A DNA stretch of 64,000 bases from positions 2,079,501-2,143,500 of the forward strand of contig NZ_CP104202.1 of assembly GCF_025244685.1 (NCBI RefSeq), written 5' to 3'. The notes beneath the pieces were generated by a model, which had not been told where the DNA came from, made no database searches, and saw only the letters and a program-made list of their open reading frames with translations. The translations under genes and the position numbers were made by a program. This DNA is from Chlorobaculum sp. MV4-Y (GTDB taxonomy: Bacteria; Bacteroidota; Chlorobiia; Chlorobiales; Chlorobiaceae). Positions 19,780-28,347 of this stretch are shown piece after piece (within the stretch, counting starts at the first letter, position 1; each line of letters starts with the position of its first letter).

Positions 19780-21415
19780 CCTCCTCGAATCCGGCCATAG
19801 GGTTCTCTCTCAGGTCTTCGGTTCTTTTCTTTTCTCCATCCATGATGAGGGCGTTGCCAACCAGCTCGTGCAGGCCGTAGACCGTTACGCCCGGATTCCA
19901 GTAGCGCATCAGCGCCGGAAGGCTCGCGCGGTCGATGGCGCAGATGGTAACCAGCGAATCGACCTTGTGCTTCTCGCGCACGTGCGCTACGGCGCTCGCT
20001 CTCGGAAAGCCGCCTCTCATGCGGGTGTCCATGAACTCCTCGGCGTTCAGGCCGCTGCCCGATCCGCAGCAGAAGGTCTGCTCCCTGATGGTGTTCTCGG
20101 GCATTTCGTGGAAAACGTTGCACACCTTGTTGAGCACATAGCGGGGCTCCTCGAACATGCCCATGCCGCGAGCCACATTGCACGAATCGTGGAAGGTGGC
20201 GCGAAGATGGTCGTTGCGTTTCGGATCGAGCTTGAGCTTGCCGTGCTTGATGAGGTCAGCCGTAAACTCGACGATATGCACCATCTTGGTGGCCTTCGCG
20301 TTGGTGAACTTCGTGCCGGTGATTGGCGAAACCGGCTCCTTGAGGAAATCGGCCGGACCGTTCATGGTGTTCATGTACTGATGCACCACGCGCCACATGT
20401 GGCCGCACTCGCCGCCGAGAATCCATTTCACCCCGAGGCGCTTGGCCTCGTGGTACATCTTGGCGTTGATCTTCTTCATCATCTCGTTCGAGGTGAACAT
20501 ACCGAAGTTTCCCCCCTCCGAAGCGTAGGTGCTGATGGTGTAGTCGAGGCCGATGTGATGGAACAGCAGCAGATAGCCCATCATCGTGTAGACGCCGGGA
20601 TCGCCGAACACGTCGCCCGACGGCGTGATGAAGAGAATCTCCGCCCCCTTGCGGTTGAAGGTGGGATTGACCCGCACCCCGGTGAGGTCTTCGATGTCGT
20701 CCACCATCGACATGATGTTCTGCTTGAAGGTGTGCGGCTCGATGCCGAGATGGTTGCCCGTGCGGTTGCAGTTGGCCACCGGCGCGAGAATCCAGTTGTT
20801 GTTCACGCCGATCAGGTTGAGCAGCTCGCGCACCATCATGGTGATCTCGGCGGTATCGATACCCATCGGGCAGAAAACCGAACAGCGGCGGCACTCGGTA
20901 CACTGATGGAAATACATGTGCCACTCTTTGATCACATCCTGTGTGAGCGTTCTCGATCCCGAAAAGTTCTTCAGAATCTTCGCGAAGGTGGTGAAGTCGT
21001 TGCGATAGACCGAACGGACAAGCTCGGCGCGCAGCACCGGCATGTTCTTCGGATCGCCAGTGCCGAGGAAAAAGTGGCACTTGTCGGCGCAGGCACCGCA
21101 GCGTACGCAGCTATCCATAAACACCTTGAACGAGCGGAACCGCTTCAGGCGATCCTTCATGCCGTCGCGGATGGTCTTCTCCCATCCTGCGGGAAGCTGC
21201 CAGTCCTTGTCGGTGGCAGCCCATTTCCTGGGATTGGCGAAGTGCAGCTCATCGAGCACTTCCGGCTTGGCAGGAAAACACCAGTTGCCGTCACGGAACT
21301 CCACCGGCAGGTCCCACCAATCCTTGCCAGCCAGATCCCCCTTGAGGAGGCGCGGCTTCTTTTGTTCGAACTCTTTTTTGAGTTCGTCCGGTTTGAGGGC
21401 GTATTTATTGGACAT
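19763..21415 (-). CDS. dsrK: DsrK, HdrD-like iron-sulfur subunit
   Basis: 550 residues. Two ferredoxin clusters are visible ([16 protein letters not shown] about residue 106, [16 protein letters not shown] about residue 172). They are followed by CCG-domain features, GGECGHMWR and [10 protein letters not shown] plus [11 protein letters not shown], which ligate the special cubane cluster of heterodisulfide reductases. It faces the cytoplasm and is the proposed site of disulfide/thiol exchange with DsrC. The C-terminus ends in an acidic EEDDDDE run. It starts 6 bases after dsrM. Confidence 0.96.
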   Translation of the reverse strand: MSNKYALKPDELKKEFEQKKPRLLKGDLAGKDWWDLPVEFRDGNWCFPAKPEVLDELHFANPRKWAATDKDWQLPAGWEKTIRDGMKDRLKRFRSFKVFMDSCVRCGACADKCHFFLGTGDPKNMPVLRAELVRSVYRNDFTTFAKILKNFSGSRTLTQDVIKEWHMYFHQCTECRRCSVFCPMGIDTAEITMMVRELLNLIGVNNNWILAPVANCNRTGNHLGIEPHTFKQNIMSMVDDIEDLTGVRVNPTFNRKGAEILFITPSGDVFGDPGVYTMMGYLLLFHHIGLDYTISTYASEGGNFGMFTSNEMMKKINAKMYHEAKRLGVKWILGGECGHMWRVVHQYMNTMNGPADFLKEPVSPITGTKFTNAKATKMVHIVEFTADLIKHGKLKLDPKRNDHLRATFHDSCNVARGMGMFEEPRYVLNKVCNVFHEMPENTIREQTFCCGSGSGLNAEEFMDTRMRGGFPRASAVAHVREKHKVDSLVTICAIDRASLPALMRYWNPGVTVYGLHELVGNALIMDGEKKRTEDLRENPMAGFEEDDDDE

Positions 21416-21421
21416 AATTGA

Positions 21422-22417
21422 TTATTGCTTTTCGACCGGAAGACCTGCCTTCTTCATTTTTTCGCGGAACTCGTCCTCGTATTCGGCATAGGTCCTGAAC
21501 TTGATGTCGGGATTCCAGGGGTTGACATGACGCCTGGCGCGGCTGTTGTTCGGCAGGTTGCGCGTCGGGCTGAGGAAAATGCCGCCCATGTGCACCAGCT
21601 TGCTGAACGGAATGTAGGCGAGCAGCACGCAGACCAGGAACAGGTGAACGTAGAACAGCGCGCCGATCGGCTCGGGCGCGTCGAAACCGAAGTGAGCCAG
21701 CGTAATGGCCAACGCTTTGACCGGCATAACGTTGACTTTGGTCACGTAGCGCATGCTGATGCCGACAATGGCGATAGCGCCGAACAGGAACAGCGGGAAA
21801 TAGTCTGTTGAAAGAGACAGAATCCGCATCTTTTCGTCCGACAGGCGGCGCAGCACCAGGAATGTGATAGCAGCAAGCGCTATGGCGTCTGTGATGTAGA
21901 ATGCCGGCACGGTCACATCGAGAAAGCGATCCGCAGTTTCAAGCAGCTCGATCGGCAAGGGCAGGGTATCAAGGAAAAAGCGCGCGTGGCGGATGACGAT
22001 GATGAGCATCGACCAGTGGAACGCGAGGCCGCCAAGCCAGAGCCATTTGTACGAACCATAGACGAGCTTCGGGCCGCCATACAGCTCGGCCTTGGTGTTG
22101 CGGAACAGCGACCGGAACAGGAAGACTTCGGAGAGCACCCGCATCGCAGCCATGAAGGGATTCGACGGGCTTTCCAGTGGGTTGGTCTTGACCCAGTCGA
22201 GCGACTGCTCCTGACCGCAGGTGGTCGGAATATTGAAGGGAACCGGCCTCCGTATCCAGTCCACCAGCCGGAAAAGCATACCGAGCACGAGAATGGCCGC
22301 AGCAGCATAAGGGATAACGATGGCGAAAACGTAGTCGAGCTTGCCGAAGGTGATGCCGATATAGGGAATCAGCGCCAGCACGATCACCGCAATCAGCGGT
22401 TTCAGCACTTTCTTCAT
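21422..22417 (-). CDS. dsrM: DsrM, heme b membrane subunit
   Basis: 331 residues with about six transmembrane segments. It resembles the NarI-like cytochrome b family: histidines lie in the middle membrane segments (LAFHWSMLIIVIRHARFF; later LAHFGFD and FYVHLFLVCVLLAYIPFSKLVHMGG). DsrM exchanges electrons between the menaquinone pool and DsrK. Its ATG overlaps the dsrT stop by 4 bases. Confidence 0.94.
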   Translation of the reverse strand: MKKVLKPLIAVIVLALIPYIGITFGKLDYVFAIVIPYAAAAILVLGMLFRLVDWIRRPVPFNIPTTCGQEQSLDWVKTNPLESPSNPFMAAMRVLSEVFLFRSLFRNTKAELYGGPKLVYGSYKWLWLGGLAFHWSMLIIVIRHARFFLDTLPLPIELLETADRFLDVTVPAFYITDAIALAAITFLVLRRLSDEKMRILSLSTDYFPLFLFGAIAIVGISMRYVTKVNVMPVKALAITLAHFGFDAPEPIGALFYVHLFLVCVLLAYIPFSKLVHMGGIFLSPTRNLPNNSRARRHVNPWNPDIKFRTYAEYEDEFREKMKKAGLPVEKQ

Positions 22418-22854
22418 GCTTCAGCCCTCCTGAGCGCCATGTGCATTTTCCGGCGGCCCTCGTCATATTTGATCTGGCAGATAGTCTCCCGGTGCTTCAT
22501 GTAGCTGTCAAAAGCTTGCAGGGTAAGCTCTTCGAGACGATCGCGGCACGGATGATCGCATTCGACCGGAAGCTCTTCGATCATCCCCTTAAGCATAAAC
22601 AAAATCGACAGGGATTTTGATGGTGGAATATCCTGGACGGCAAGAATCCGGGTAATACGCATGATCGGCTCGGCAGCCTGCATGGCGCGATCCGTCACGG
22701 CATCGAGCAGAGCATCCAGCTCCTCGGCAATCGCCGCAGCGACCAGTGAACCGTGGCTCATTCCGCCAGGCAGCATTGCCACGACCGATGAGGTCCAGCG
22801 CTCGAGCAGGGCTTTCCGGTTCTCTTTAACTATCTGTTCCCACGCTCTCGTCAT
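22414..22854 (-). CDS. dsrT: DsrT, RsbRD N-terminal-domain-like protein
   Basis: 146 residues, all helical and soluble, with no Cys motif. The opening WEQIVKENRKALLERWTSSVV and the later FMLKGMIEELPVECD resemble the RsbR/RsbRD N-terminal four-helix sensor domain, a globin-like fold without heme. A similar gene precedes dsrM in sulfate reducers. Its 4-base overlap with dsrM suggests coupled translation and a role with the membrane complex. The gene name follows position and the green-sulfur naming; the biochemical role is unknown. Confidence 0.75.
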   Translation of the reverse strand: MTRAWEQIVKENRKALLERWTSSVVAMLPGGMSHGSLVAAAIAEELDALLDAVTDRAMQAAEPIMRITRILAVQDIPPSKSLSILFMLKGMIEELPVECDHPCRDRLEELTLQAFDSYMKHRETICQIKYDEGRRKMHMALRRAEA

Positions 22855-22944
22855 AAGATTGCAGAATAAGAGGTTGTTACATTCAAAAACAGTCCGCCAG
22901 CCGGCAAAAGACCGGCGTACTTGAAGCGCTTCCCGAAAACGAGG

Positions 22945-23307
22945 TCAGGCACATTTGGCCATGAAGGCATCGTAAACCGGACGCCAGGTCTTGGCCTCAG
23001 CCTCGAACGGTATTTCGAGATACTGGCAAAGGTATAACGCGTCATAAGCTCCGCAGATATCGCCTTTTTTCAGCGCTTCGAGCGCCTTCTTGCCAGCGGC
23101 GGCGGTATCCTCGCCCGTCAGACGGGCCTGACGCCAGTAGTTGATTGCCTCATCACGATACACGGCGTTCCGGGGCAAAGCCTCGGCAGCTTTCAGGTTG
23201 CTGACCTCGACCTGGCGATTGCCAAAGGCAACCGGCCAACCGGTGTCCTGCCAGTGCGAAGAGGTTTCGATGGCCTTCTCGACCATCTGGATCATATCGT
23301 CCATCAT
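22945..23307 (-). CDS. dsrU: DsrU, small protein of unknown function
   Basis: 120 residues, soluble, mostly helical. It has conserved-looking aromatic stretches (SSHWQDTGWPVAFGNRQVEV; YDALYLCQYLEIPFEAEA) and two isolated cysteines near the C-terminus in addition to a final Cys-Ala. I recognise no domain. The name is assigned by position between dsrL and dsrT. Start is the first of two adjacent ATGs; it lies 37 bases after dsrL. Confidence 0.6.
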   Translation of the reverse strand: MMDDMIQMVEKAIETSSHWQDTGWPVAFGNRQVEVSNLKAAEALPRNAVYRDEAINYWRQARLTGEDTAAAGKKALEALKKGDICGAYDALYLCQYLEIPFEAEAKTWRPVYDAFMAKCA

Positions 23308-23344
23308 AGTGTTTCGGTCTTTTCAGGTTACGAATCCAGCCATC

Positions 23345-25078
23345 TCACAGTCCGTCGCCCATGCCCATCTGGATGTAACCGCAGGGGCAGACCAGAGAGC
23401 AGAGGTGGCAGCCGACGCATTTCGAGTAATCGGTGTAGACTTTTTCGCCTGCCGGGTTGTCGCGGAAGCGGGTGATGGCCTCCTGCGGGCAGAACGAGAC
23501 GCACTGCTTGCAGTCGAAGCAGAACCCGCAGCTCATGCAGCGCTTCGATTCCGTGAGCGCCTGTTCGTGCGTCAAGGCTTCGAGCAGTTCGTCGTGGTTG
23601 CCTACCACCACCTCCGGCTCGATGCTCGTGCGTTTGGCCTGCGGGGTGTGCAGAAAGTAGAGCAGGTCCTGCTTGTGCGGTTTGGTGATCTCGCGGTACG
23701 GCGTCTCGGGCATCGGTTCGCCTTTCAGGAAGGCGTCGATGGCGTAGGCGGCTTTGCGGCCGTGGCCGACTGCCGTGGTGATGAGATCGACCTTCAGGGC
23801 GTCGCCGCCGCCGAAGAGTTTGTCGCGTCCGGGGATGCGGAAGTTGCGGTCAACCTTGAGCCACGGGCCGCTCGCCGCGCTGCCGAGACCCGACAGGTCG
23901 GTCGCCTGGCCGATGGCTGCAACCACCATGTCCGCTTCGATCTCGAAGGTTTCGCCATTGGGCTTGTAGCGCAGGAACGGGATCGGTGAGTTCCAGCCTT
24001 CCTCGCCTTTTTCTTTTTTGACCATCTTCGTGCAGCGCAGGCCGGTGACGCCCGACGCTCCGCCGAGCACCGCTGTCGTGCCGGTGAGGAAGTGCATCGT
24101 CGTGCCCTCTCTGTTCGCGTCGTCGAATTCGTTCTCGAAGCAGGCCATCTCTTCGCGCGGTACGCCGGAGATGATGGTGGCTTGCGAGCCGAGACGCAGC
24201 GCAAGTCTGGCGACGTCCATGGCGACGTTACCGTCGCCGATGACCACTACCTTCTTGCCAACCGGGATGTCGTCGCCCAGCACTTCGTAGCTTTTCAGAA
24301 AGTCGATGGCGTTGGTGGCACCGGGCGTGCCGTCGAAGCCGGGCACGGGCAGACCTCTTCCCTTCTGCGCACCGACGGCGATGAAGACCGCGTCGTAGTC
24401 AGCTTCGAGCTGTTCGAGGGTGATGTCTTTGCCGATGGTGACCCCCATCTTCGTCTCGACGCCGAGCTCGATGATACGGCCGATTTCGGCTTCGAGCACC
24501 TTGCGATCCACGCGGTAGCCCATGATGCCGTAGAGCACCATGCCGCCGAGCTTTTCGTTGGCGTCGTAGATGGTGACGGCGTGGCCTTTGCGGCGAAGCT
24601 GGTAGGCTGCCGACAGGCCTGCCGGGCCGCCGCCGATGATGGCAACGCGTTTGCCGGTGTCAGCGCCGGGGCCTTTGAGTTTCAGATTATGTTCGATGCC
24701 ATAGTTGCCGAGCACCTGCTCGATGGCGTTGATGGCTACGCTTTCGTCGTGCACGCCGCGATTGCATTTGCTCTGGCACGGGTGCGGGCAGATGCGGCCC
24801 ATCACCGCCGGGAACGGGTTGGTGTCGGTCGCCGTTTCCCAGGCCGATTTCAGCGGGTCGTCCGACGGATCGGTGCCGTTCAGATACCGGTTGATGGCCC
24901 GGATGTCTTCGCCTGCCGGGCACTCGGCGGTGCACGGCGGCGTCTGCTTGACGTAGATCGGGCATTTATGGCTGTGATCCCCGAAGGCGACGATCTTGTC
25001 GGTCCCTGTCAGTTCGCTGAAGGCAGGAAAGACATACTCTGTCGCAAAATCGAGAATCGGGTTTGATTCTGCATTCAT
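23345..25078 (-). CDS. dsrL: DsrL, iron-sulfur flavoprotein NAD(P)H oxidoreductase
   Basis: 577 residues. The order is: an N-terminal Cys region typical of the GltD family (CTAECPAGEDIRAINRYLNG, CPHPCQSKCNRG), an FAD-binding Rossmann site ([18 protein letters not shown]), an NAD(P)-binding site (VVVIGDGNVAMDVARLALRL), then two ferredoxin clusters at the C-terminus (CGFCFDCKQCVSFCP and CVGCHLCSLVCPCG). DsrL couples sulfite formation by DsrAB to NAD(P)+ reduction. It is shorter than the roughly 650-residue purple-bacterial form, consistent with a green-sulfur subtype. The RBS AAAGGAG lies just before the ATG. Confidence 0.95.
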   Translation of the reverse strand: MNAESNPILDFATEYVFPAFSELTGTDKIVAFGDHSHKCPIYVKQTPPCTAECPAGEDIRAINRYLNGTDPSDDPLKSAWETATDTNPFPAVMGRICPHPCQSKCNRGVHDESVAINAIEQVLGNYGIEHNLKLKGPGADTGKRVAIIGGGPAGLSAAYQLRRKGHAVTIYDANEKLGGMVLYGIMGYRVDRKVLEAEIGRIIELGVETKMGVTIGKDITLEQLEADYDAVFIAVGAQKGRGLPVPGFDGTPGATNAIDFLKSYEVLGDDIPVGKKVVVIGDGNVAMDVARLALRLGSQATIISGVPREEMACFENEFDDANREGTTMHFLTGTTAVLGGASGVTGLRCTKMVKKEKGEEGWNSPIPFLRYKPNGETFEIEADMVVAAIGQATDLSGLGSAASGPWLKVDRNFRIPGRDKLFGGGDALKVDLITTAVGHGRKAAYAIDAFLKGEPMPETPYREITKPHKQDLLYFLHTPQAKRTSIEPEVVVGNHDELLEALTHEQALTESKRCMSCGFCFDCKQCVSFCPQEAITRFRDNPAGEKVYTDYSKCVGCHLCSLVCPCGYIQMGMGDGL

Positions 25079-25102
25079 GAGGTTGCTCCTTTGCTTTTCA
25101 GC

Positions 25103-26182
25103 TTAAAAACGGATGTGCGCCGACTGGTTGAAGGTGGTTCGGGCGTGACGGTAGCTGTCGATCATGTTGTCGTCGAACTTGAGGCCGGTCTCTTCGAAGA
25201 ACCGTTTCCAGCCGATCCGGTTGATCCATTCGCCGATGCGCTCCCACGGACGGCCTCCGGCTTTGTAGGCCGTCAGGATGCGGCCAACCACGTCGGTCAC
25301 TTCCGGCCAGCGTGGCGGGTTGTTCGGCAGGTTGTGCGCGACGAGGCTCATCGTCGAGGGCTTGCTTCGGGCGTTGCTGTTTTTGCCGCCGACCCAGACG
25401 GCGAACTTGGAGTGCTCGGGGTGGTTGATCTCCATGGCCGGGCAGGCGCCGAAGCACGCGCCGCAGCAGATGCACTTGGCTTCGTCAACCATGAGCGTCT
25501 TTTTGCCGTCGACGACCGTCGGGCGGATGGCTGCAACCGGGCAGCGGGCGACCGCTTTGGGAAGCTCGCAGGTCTTGACGAGGTGGTCGTGGTTGATGCG
25601 CGGCGGGCGGGTGTGCTTGACGACGACCGCGATGTCGGCCTGGCCGCCGCAGTTGATCGAGCAGCACGAAGTCGAAAGACGCACCTTGTTGGGCATCTGC
25701 ATGTCCTTGAATTCGTTGTAAACCGTGTCCATCATCGACTTCACCACGCCCGAGGCGTCGGTGGCCGGAATGTCGCAGTGCAGCCAGCCCTGGGTGTGCG
25801 AGACCGCCGAGACGCACATGCCGGTGCCGCCGACCGGAAAGCCGAGCGATTCGAGTTCCTGGATCATCGGTTCGATGTTGCCCTCGTTCGGCGTCAGGAA
25901 TTCGACGTTGTTGCGCACCGTGAAGCGAAGGAAGCCGTCGCTGTATTTGTCGGCGATGTCGCAGAGCTGGCGCACCTTGTCGACGGTGTCCTGGCGAGGC
26001 GTGCCCGCGCGGACGGTCCAGATGATGTCACCGCTCTCGGCTACGTGCTTCAAGACGCCCGGCTTCGGAATTTCATGGTATTTCCACTTGCCGTAGTTTT
26101 TCCTGACCACCGGATGCAGCGCCTCTTCGTAGGTGTGCGGACCCGACTCTATGGTCTTCCAGGTTCTTTCCTGACTGCTCAT
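25103..26182 (-). CDS. dsrB: Reverse dissimilatory sulfite reductase, beta subunit
   Basis: 359 residues, full length and uninterrupted. The siroheme/[4Fe-4S] ligands appear in CVSAVSHTQGW and TSCCSINCGGQADI, and an inserted ferredoxin domain carries CPVAAIRP and CICCGACFGACPAMEI. With DsrA it forms the alpha2beta2 enzyme that, in sulfur oxidisers, oxidises sulfur carried by DsrC to sulfite. An RBS (AGGA) precedes the ATG. Confidence 0.96.
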   Translation of the reverse strand: MSSQERTWKTIESGPHTYEEALHPVVRKNYGKWKYHEIPKPGVLKHVAESGDIIWTVRAGTPRQDTVDKVRQLCDIADKYSDGFLRFTVRNNVEFLTPNEGNIEPMIQELESLGFPVGGTGMCVSAVSHTQGWLHCDIPATDASGVVKSMMDTVYNEFKDMQMPNKVRLSTSCCSINCGGQADIAVVVKHTRPPRINHDHLVKTCELPKAVARCPVAAIRPTVVDGKKTLMVDEAKCICCGACFGACPAMEINHPEHSKFAVWVGGKNSNARSKPSTMSLVAHNLPNNPPRWPEVTDVVGRILTAYKAGGRPWERIGEWINRIGWKRFFEETGLKFDDNMIDSYRHARTTFNQSAHIRF

Positions 26183-26206
26183 GCTCGTTCCTGTAGGTTG
26201 ATGCGC

Positions 26207-26231
26207 ACCGGCTCCTTTCGCGGGAGCCGGT
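26207..26231 (-). other. Intercistronic hairpin between dsrA and dsrB
   Basis: ACCGGCTCC (26207-26215) pairs with GGAGCCGGT (26223-26231) around a seven-base loop, within a 108-base gap that is long for this cluster. No T-run follows on the minus strand. It more likely marks a message-processing or stability element than a terminator. Confidence 0.6.
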
Positions 26232-26290
26232 ACGGCTGAGTTTGTGCTGTTGTTTCGTAGCGTCTCTGGTGCTGTCCAGAAAGGCGGCTC

Positions 26291-27541
26291 TCAGTACTTG
26301 GCTTTGAAATACGGGTTGTCCCTCGGGCGCGAGATCTGGTTGATGTCGTACTCGATGCCGACGCCGTCGAGGAACTGTTTCAGACCCACGCGCTCAATGG
26401 TTTCGCCGATGCGCTCGTGGTCGAGGCCGGCGTCGTCCCACCAGTCGATGATCTCTTCGATCAGTTCGATGAAGGCTTCACGGTCTTCGTCCGTCTCCAT
26501 CTTCATGAACGGCACGATGAGCGAGCCCATGTTGACACCGACTTTCAGCGTGTTCTTGCCGCCCATCAAAAGCGCGATGCCCTTTTCCTTGCCGGGCGAG
26601 AGCGCTTTGGACATGGCGTTGATGCAGTGCATGCAGCGCACGCAGTCGCGCGTCGAGATGTCGATGTCGCCGTCCTGCAGCCGGATCGCTTTGGTCGGGC
26701 AGTGGTTGATGACGTTGTTGACCAGAGCATCGACGCCCTTTTCGGCGATCCACGCTTTCACCTCGTCGTGGTCGATCTGGATCGCGTCACGCCACGTGCC
26801 AATGACGGCCAGGTCGGAGCGCATGATGGCGTTGGTGCAGTCGTTCGGGCAGGCGGAGAATTTGAATTTCAGCTTGTAGTTCCATTCGGGGCGGTGCACC
26901 TGCGGAGAGAAGTGTTTGAGCGCGTCGAGGTGCAGCTTGAGGTTGTCGTAGCAGGCGTTGTCGCAGCGGCCTGGCCCGATGCACGACACGCCGGTGCGCA
27001 TGCCGGCGCCTGCGCCGCCGAGATCCCACCCCTTCTGGTTCAGCTCGTCGAAGCACGCCTGCACCTTGTCCTGCTCGATGCCCTGCAGCATGATGTCGCC
27101 CGTCTGACCGTGCAGGGTGATGATGCCGCTGCCGTATTTCTCCCAGATGTCGCACAGTTCGCGCAACATCGCCGTGTTGTAGTGCAGGCCCGGAGCCGGC
27201 TGGATGCGCATCGTGTGGAATTCGGCCGCTTCGGGGAACTTGTCTTTAATCATCGAGTAGCGCGTGATGATGCCGGCGCCGTAGCCGTCCACCGTGACGA
27301 GACCGCCTTTCCAGTAGCCCATCTTCGTTTTGTAGGAATATTCGAGCTGGTCCAGCACGCCACGAAGCATCGGCTTCTCTGTCCGCTCCGCAAGCTCCTT
27401 GAAGCCCGAGATGAAGCTCGGCCACGGTCCGCTTTCAAGCTGGTCGAGCATCGGCGTTTCGTTCAGGAACTTGCCGTTGACCGATGATCCGCACCCGCCG
27501 CAATGGCACGACTCGTTCACAGCGCTGTCGTTAGCACTCAT
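26291..27541 (-). CDS. dsrA: Reverse dissimilatory sulfite reductase, alpha subunit
   Basis: 416 residues from ATG 27539-27541, chosen because a strong RBS (AAAGGAGG) lies 5 bases upstream. The siroheme-cluster cysteines are in CIGPGRCDNACYDN and FSACPNDCTNA; the ferredoxin domain has CPTKAIRLQ and CVRCMHCINAMSKAL. The N-terminus has an extra Cys-rich stretch (SCHCGGCGSS). It catalyses oxidation of DsrC-bound sulfur to sulfite with DsrB, feeding electrons to DsrL. Confidence 0.96.
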   Translation of the reverse strand: MSANDSAVNESCHCGGCGSSVNGKFLNETPMLDQLESGPWPSFISGFKELAERTEKPMLRGVLDQLEYSYKTKMGYWKGGLVTVDGYGAGIITRYSMIKDKFPEAAEFHTMRIQPAPGLHYNTAMLRELCDIWEKYGSGIITLHGQTGDIMLQGIEQDKVQACFDELNQKGWDLGGAGAGMRTGVSCIGPGRCDNACYDNLKLHLDALKHFSPQVHRPEWNYKLKFKFSACPNDCTNAIMRSDLAVIGTWRDAIQIDHDEVKAWIAEKGVDALVNNVINHCPTKAIRLQDGDIDISTRDCVRCMHCINAMSKALSPGKEKGIALLMGGKNTLKVGVNMGSLIVPFMKMETDEDREAFIELIEEIIDWWDDAGLDHERIGETIERVGLKQFLDGVGIEYDINQISRPRDNPYFKAKY

Positions 27542-27634
27542 GTTGCCTCCTTTGGTTCTCAGATACTTTGGTGACCGGCGCACGCTCCGGTGCGCCCGTC
27601 AATTTCGTTGTGGGTTTGCATCAAGCGCCGCGAC

Positions 27635-27970
27635 TCAGACGCAGCCGGTCGGCTTGGGAAGGCCGGCAATCTTGCAGGCCTGCAACGCCGGGCCTTTCGG
27701 GAACATCGCGTACAGGAACTCTGAGGCCTCTTTCTTATCCATCCCCTTCTCGGTGGCTACCGCCTTGGTCAGCACCTTCACGGCTGGCGCAATCTGGTAC
27801 TCCTTGTAGTAGTTCCTCAGAAACTTCACCAGATCCCAGTGCCCCTCTTCCATCGTGATATCCTCACCTTCAGCGATCTTTACCGCTACCTCTTCCGTCC
27901 AGTCATCCAGATTCACCAAATAACCGTTCTCGTCCGTCTCGACGCTCATGCCATTGACTTCAATTGCCAT
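27635..27970 (-). CDS. dsrC: DsrC, sulfur-carrier protein
   Basis: 111 residues. It is the TusE/DsrC fold, ending in the functional arm LQACKIAGLPKPTGCV, with both conserved cysteines (CysB about residue 100 and CysA as the penultimate residue). The arm carries the sulfane sulfur to DsrAB and forms the trisulfide/disulfide cycle with DsrK. The RBS AAAGGAG precedes the ATG. It is the first of the tightly spaced dsr genes, with its own 377-base upstream region. Confidence 0.97.
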   Translation of the reverse strand: MAIEVNGMSVETDENGYLVNLDDWTEEVAVKIAEGEDITMEEGHWDLVKFLRNYYKEYQIAPAVKVLTKAVATEKGMDKKEASEFLYAMFPKGPALQACKIAGLPKPTGCV

Positions 27971-28347
27971 AATGATTCTCCTTTAAAGTGAGATATAATG
28001 TTGAAAATGAGTGTAGACGACGGTCATGTATCGCGCCCCGCCAGCCCACAAGCAATATCGATATGCAGTTATGTAGTTAACATAATCATTTCAATTTTTC
28101 AACAGATCAGGACGTTTTCTTTGTTCGGCCTGTTCGGCCATAAACAGTCTGACAGAAAGCTGCGAATCCGATGACAGCACTCAATCAGAAAGCCCGGAAT
28201 TCACAAGGAGTGATATTTGAAAAAACGGAAGGAATTTTCAGGTGGTCGACTACGGTGCCCTTTAAACCACTGAACGATGTAGTTAGCAAAATATCATGAA
28301 TGAATCAAGCTTTCCGAAAAAATTAGGCCTCCGGCAAAAGGGTAATT
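27971..28347 (-). promoter_or_regulatory. Upstream region of dsrC
   Basis: A 377-base gap between dsrN and dsrC, A/T-rich in the middle. It holds an inverted repeat TTATGT-N5-ACATAA at 28069-28085 and a direct doubling TGTTCGGCC TGTTCGGCC at about 28122-28139. No open frame is credible. It probably carries a promoter for dsrC and the genes after it. The -10/-35 boxes are not clear enough to place. Confidence 0.5.

Noticed and set aside
27971-28347. sigma-70 promoter boxes for dsrC
   Set aside because: TTGAAA-like hexamers exist but no -10 box at a proper distance; I could not place one reliably.
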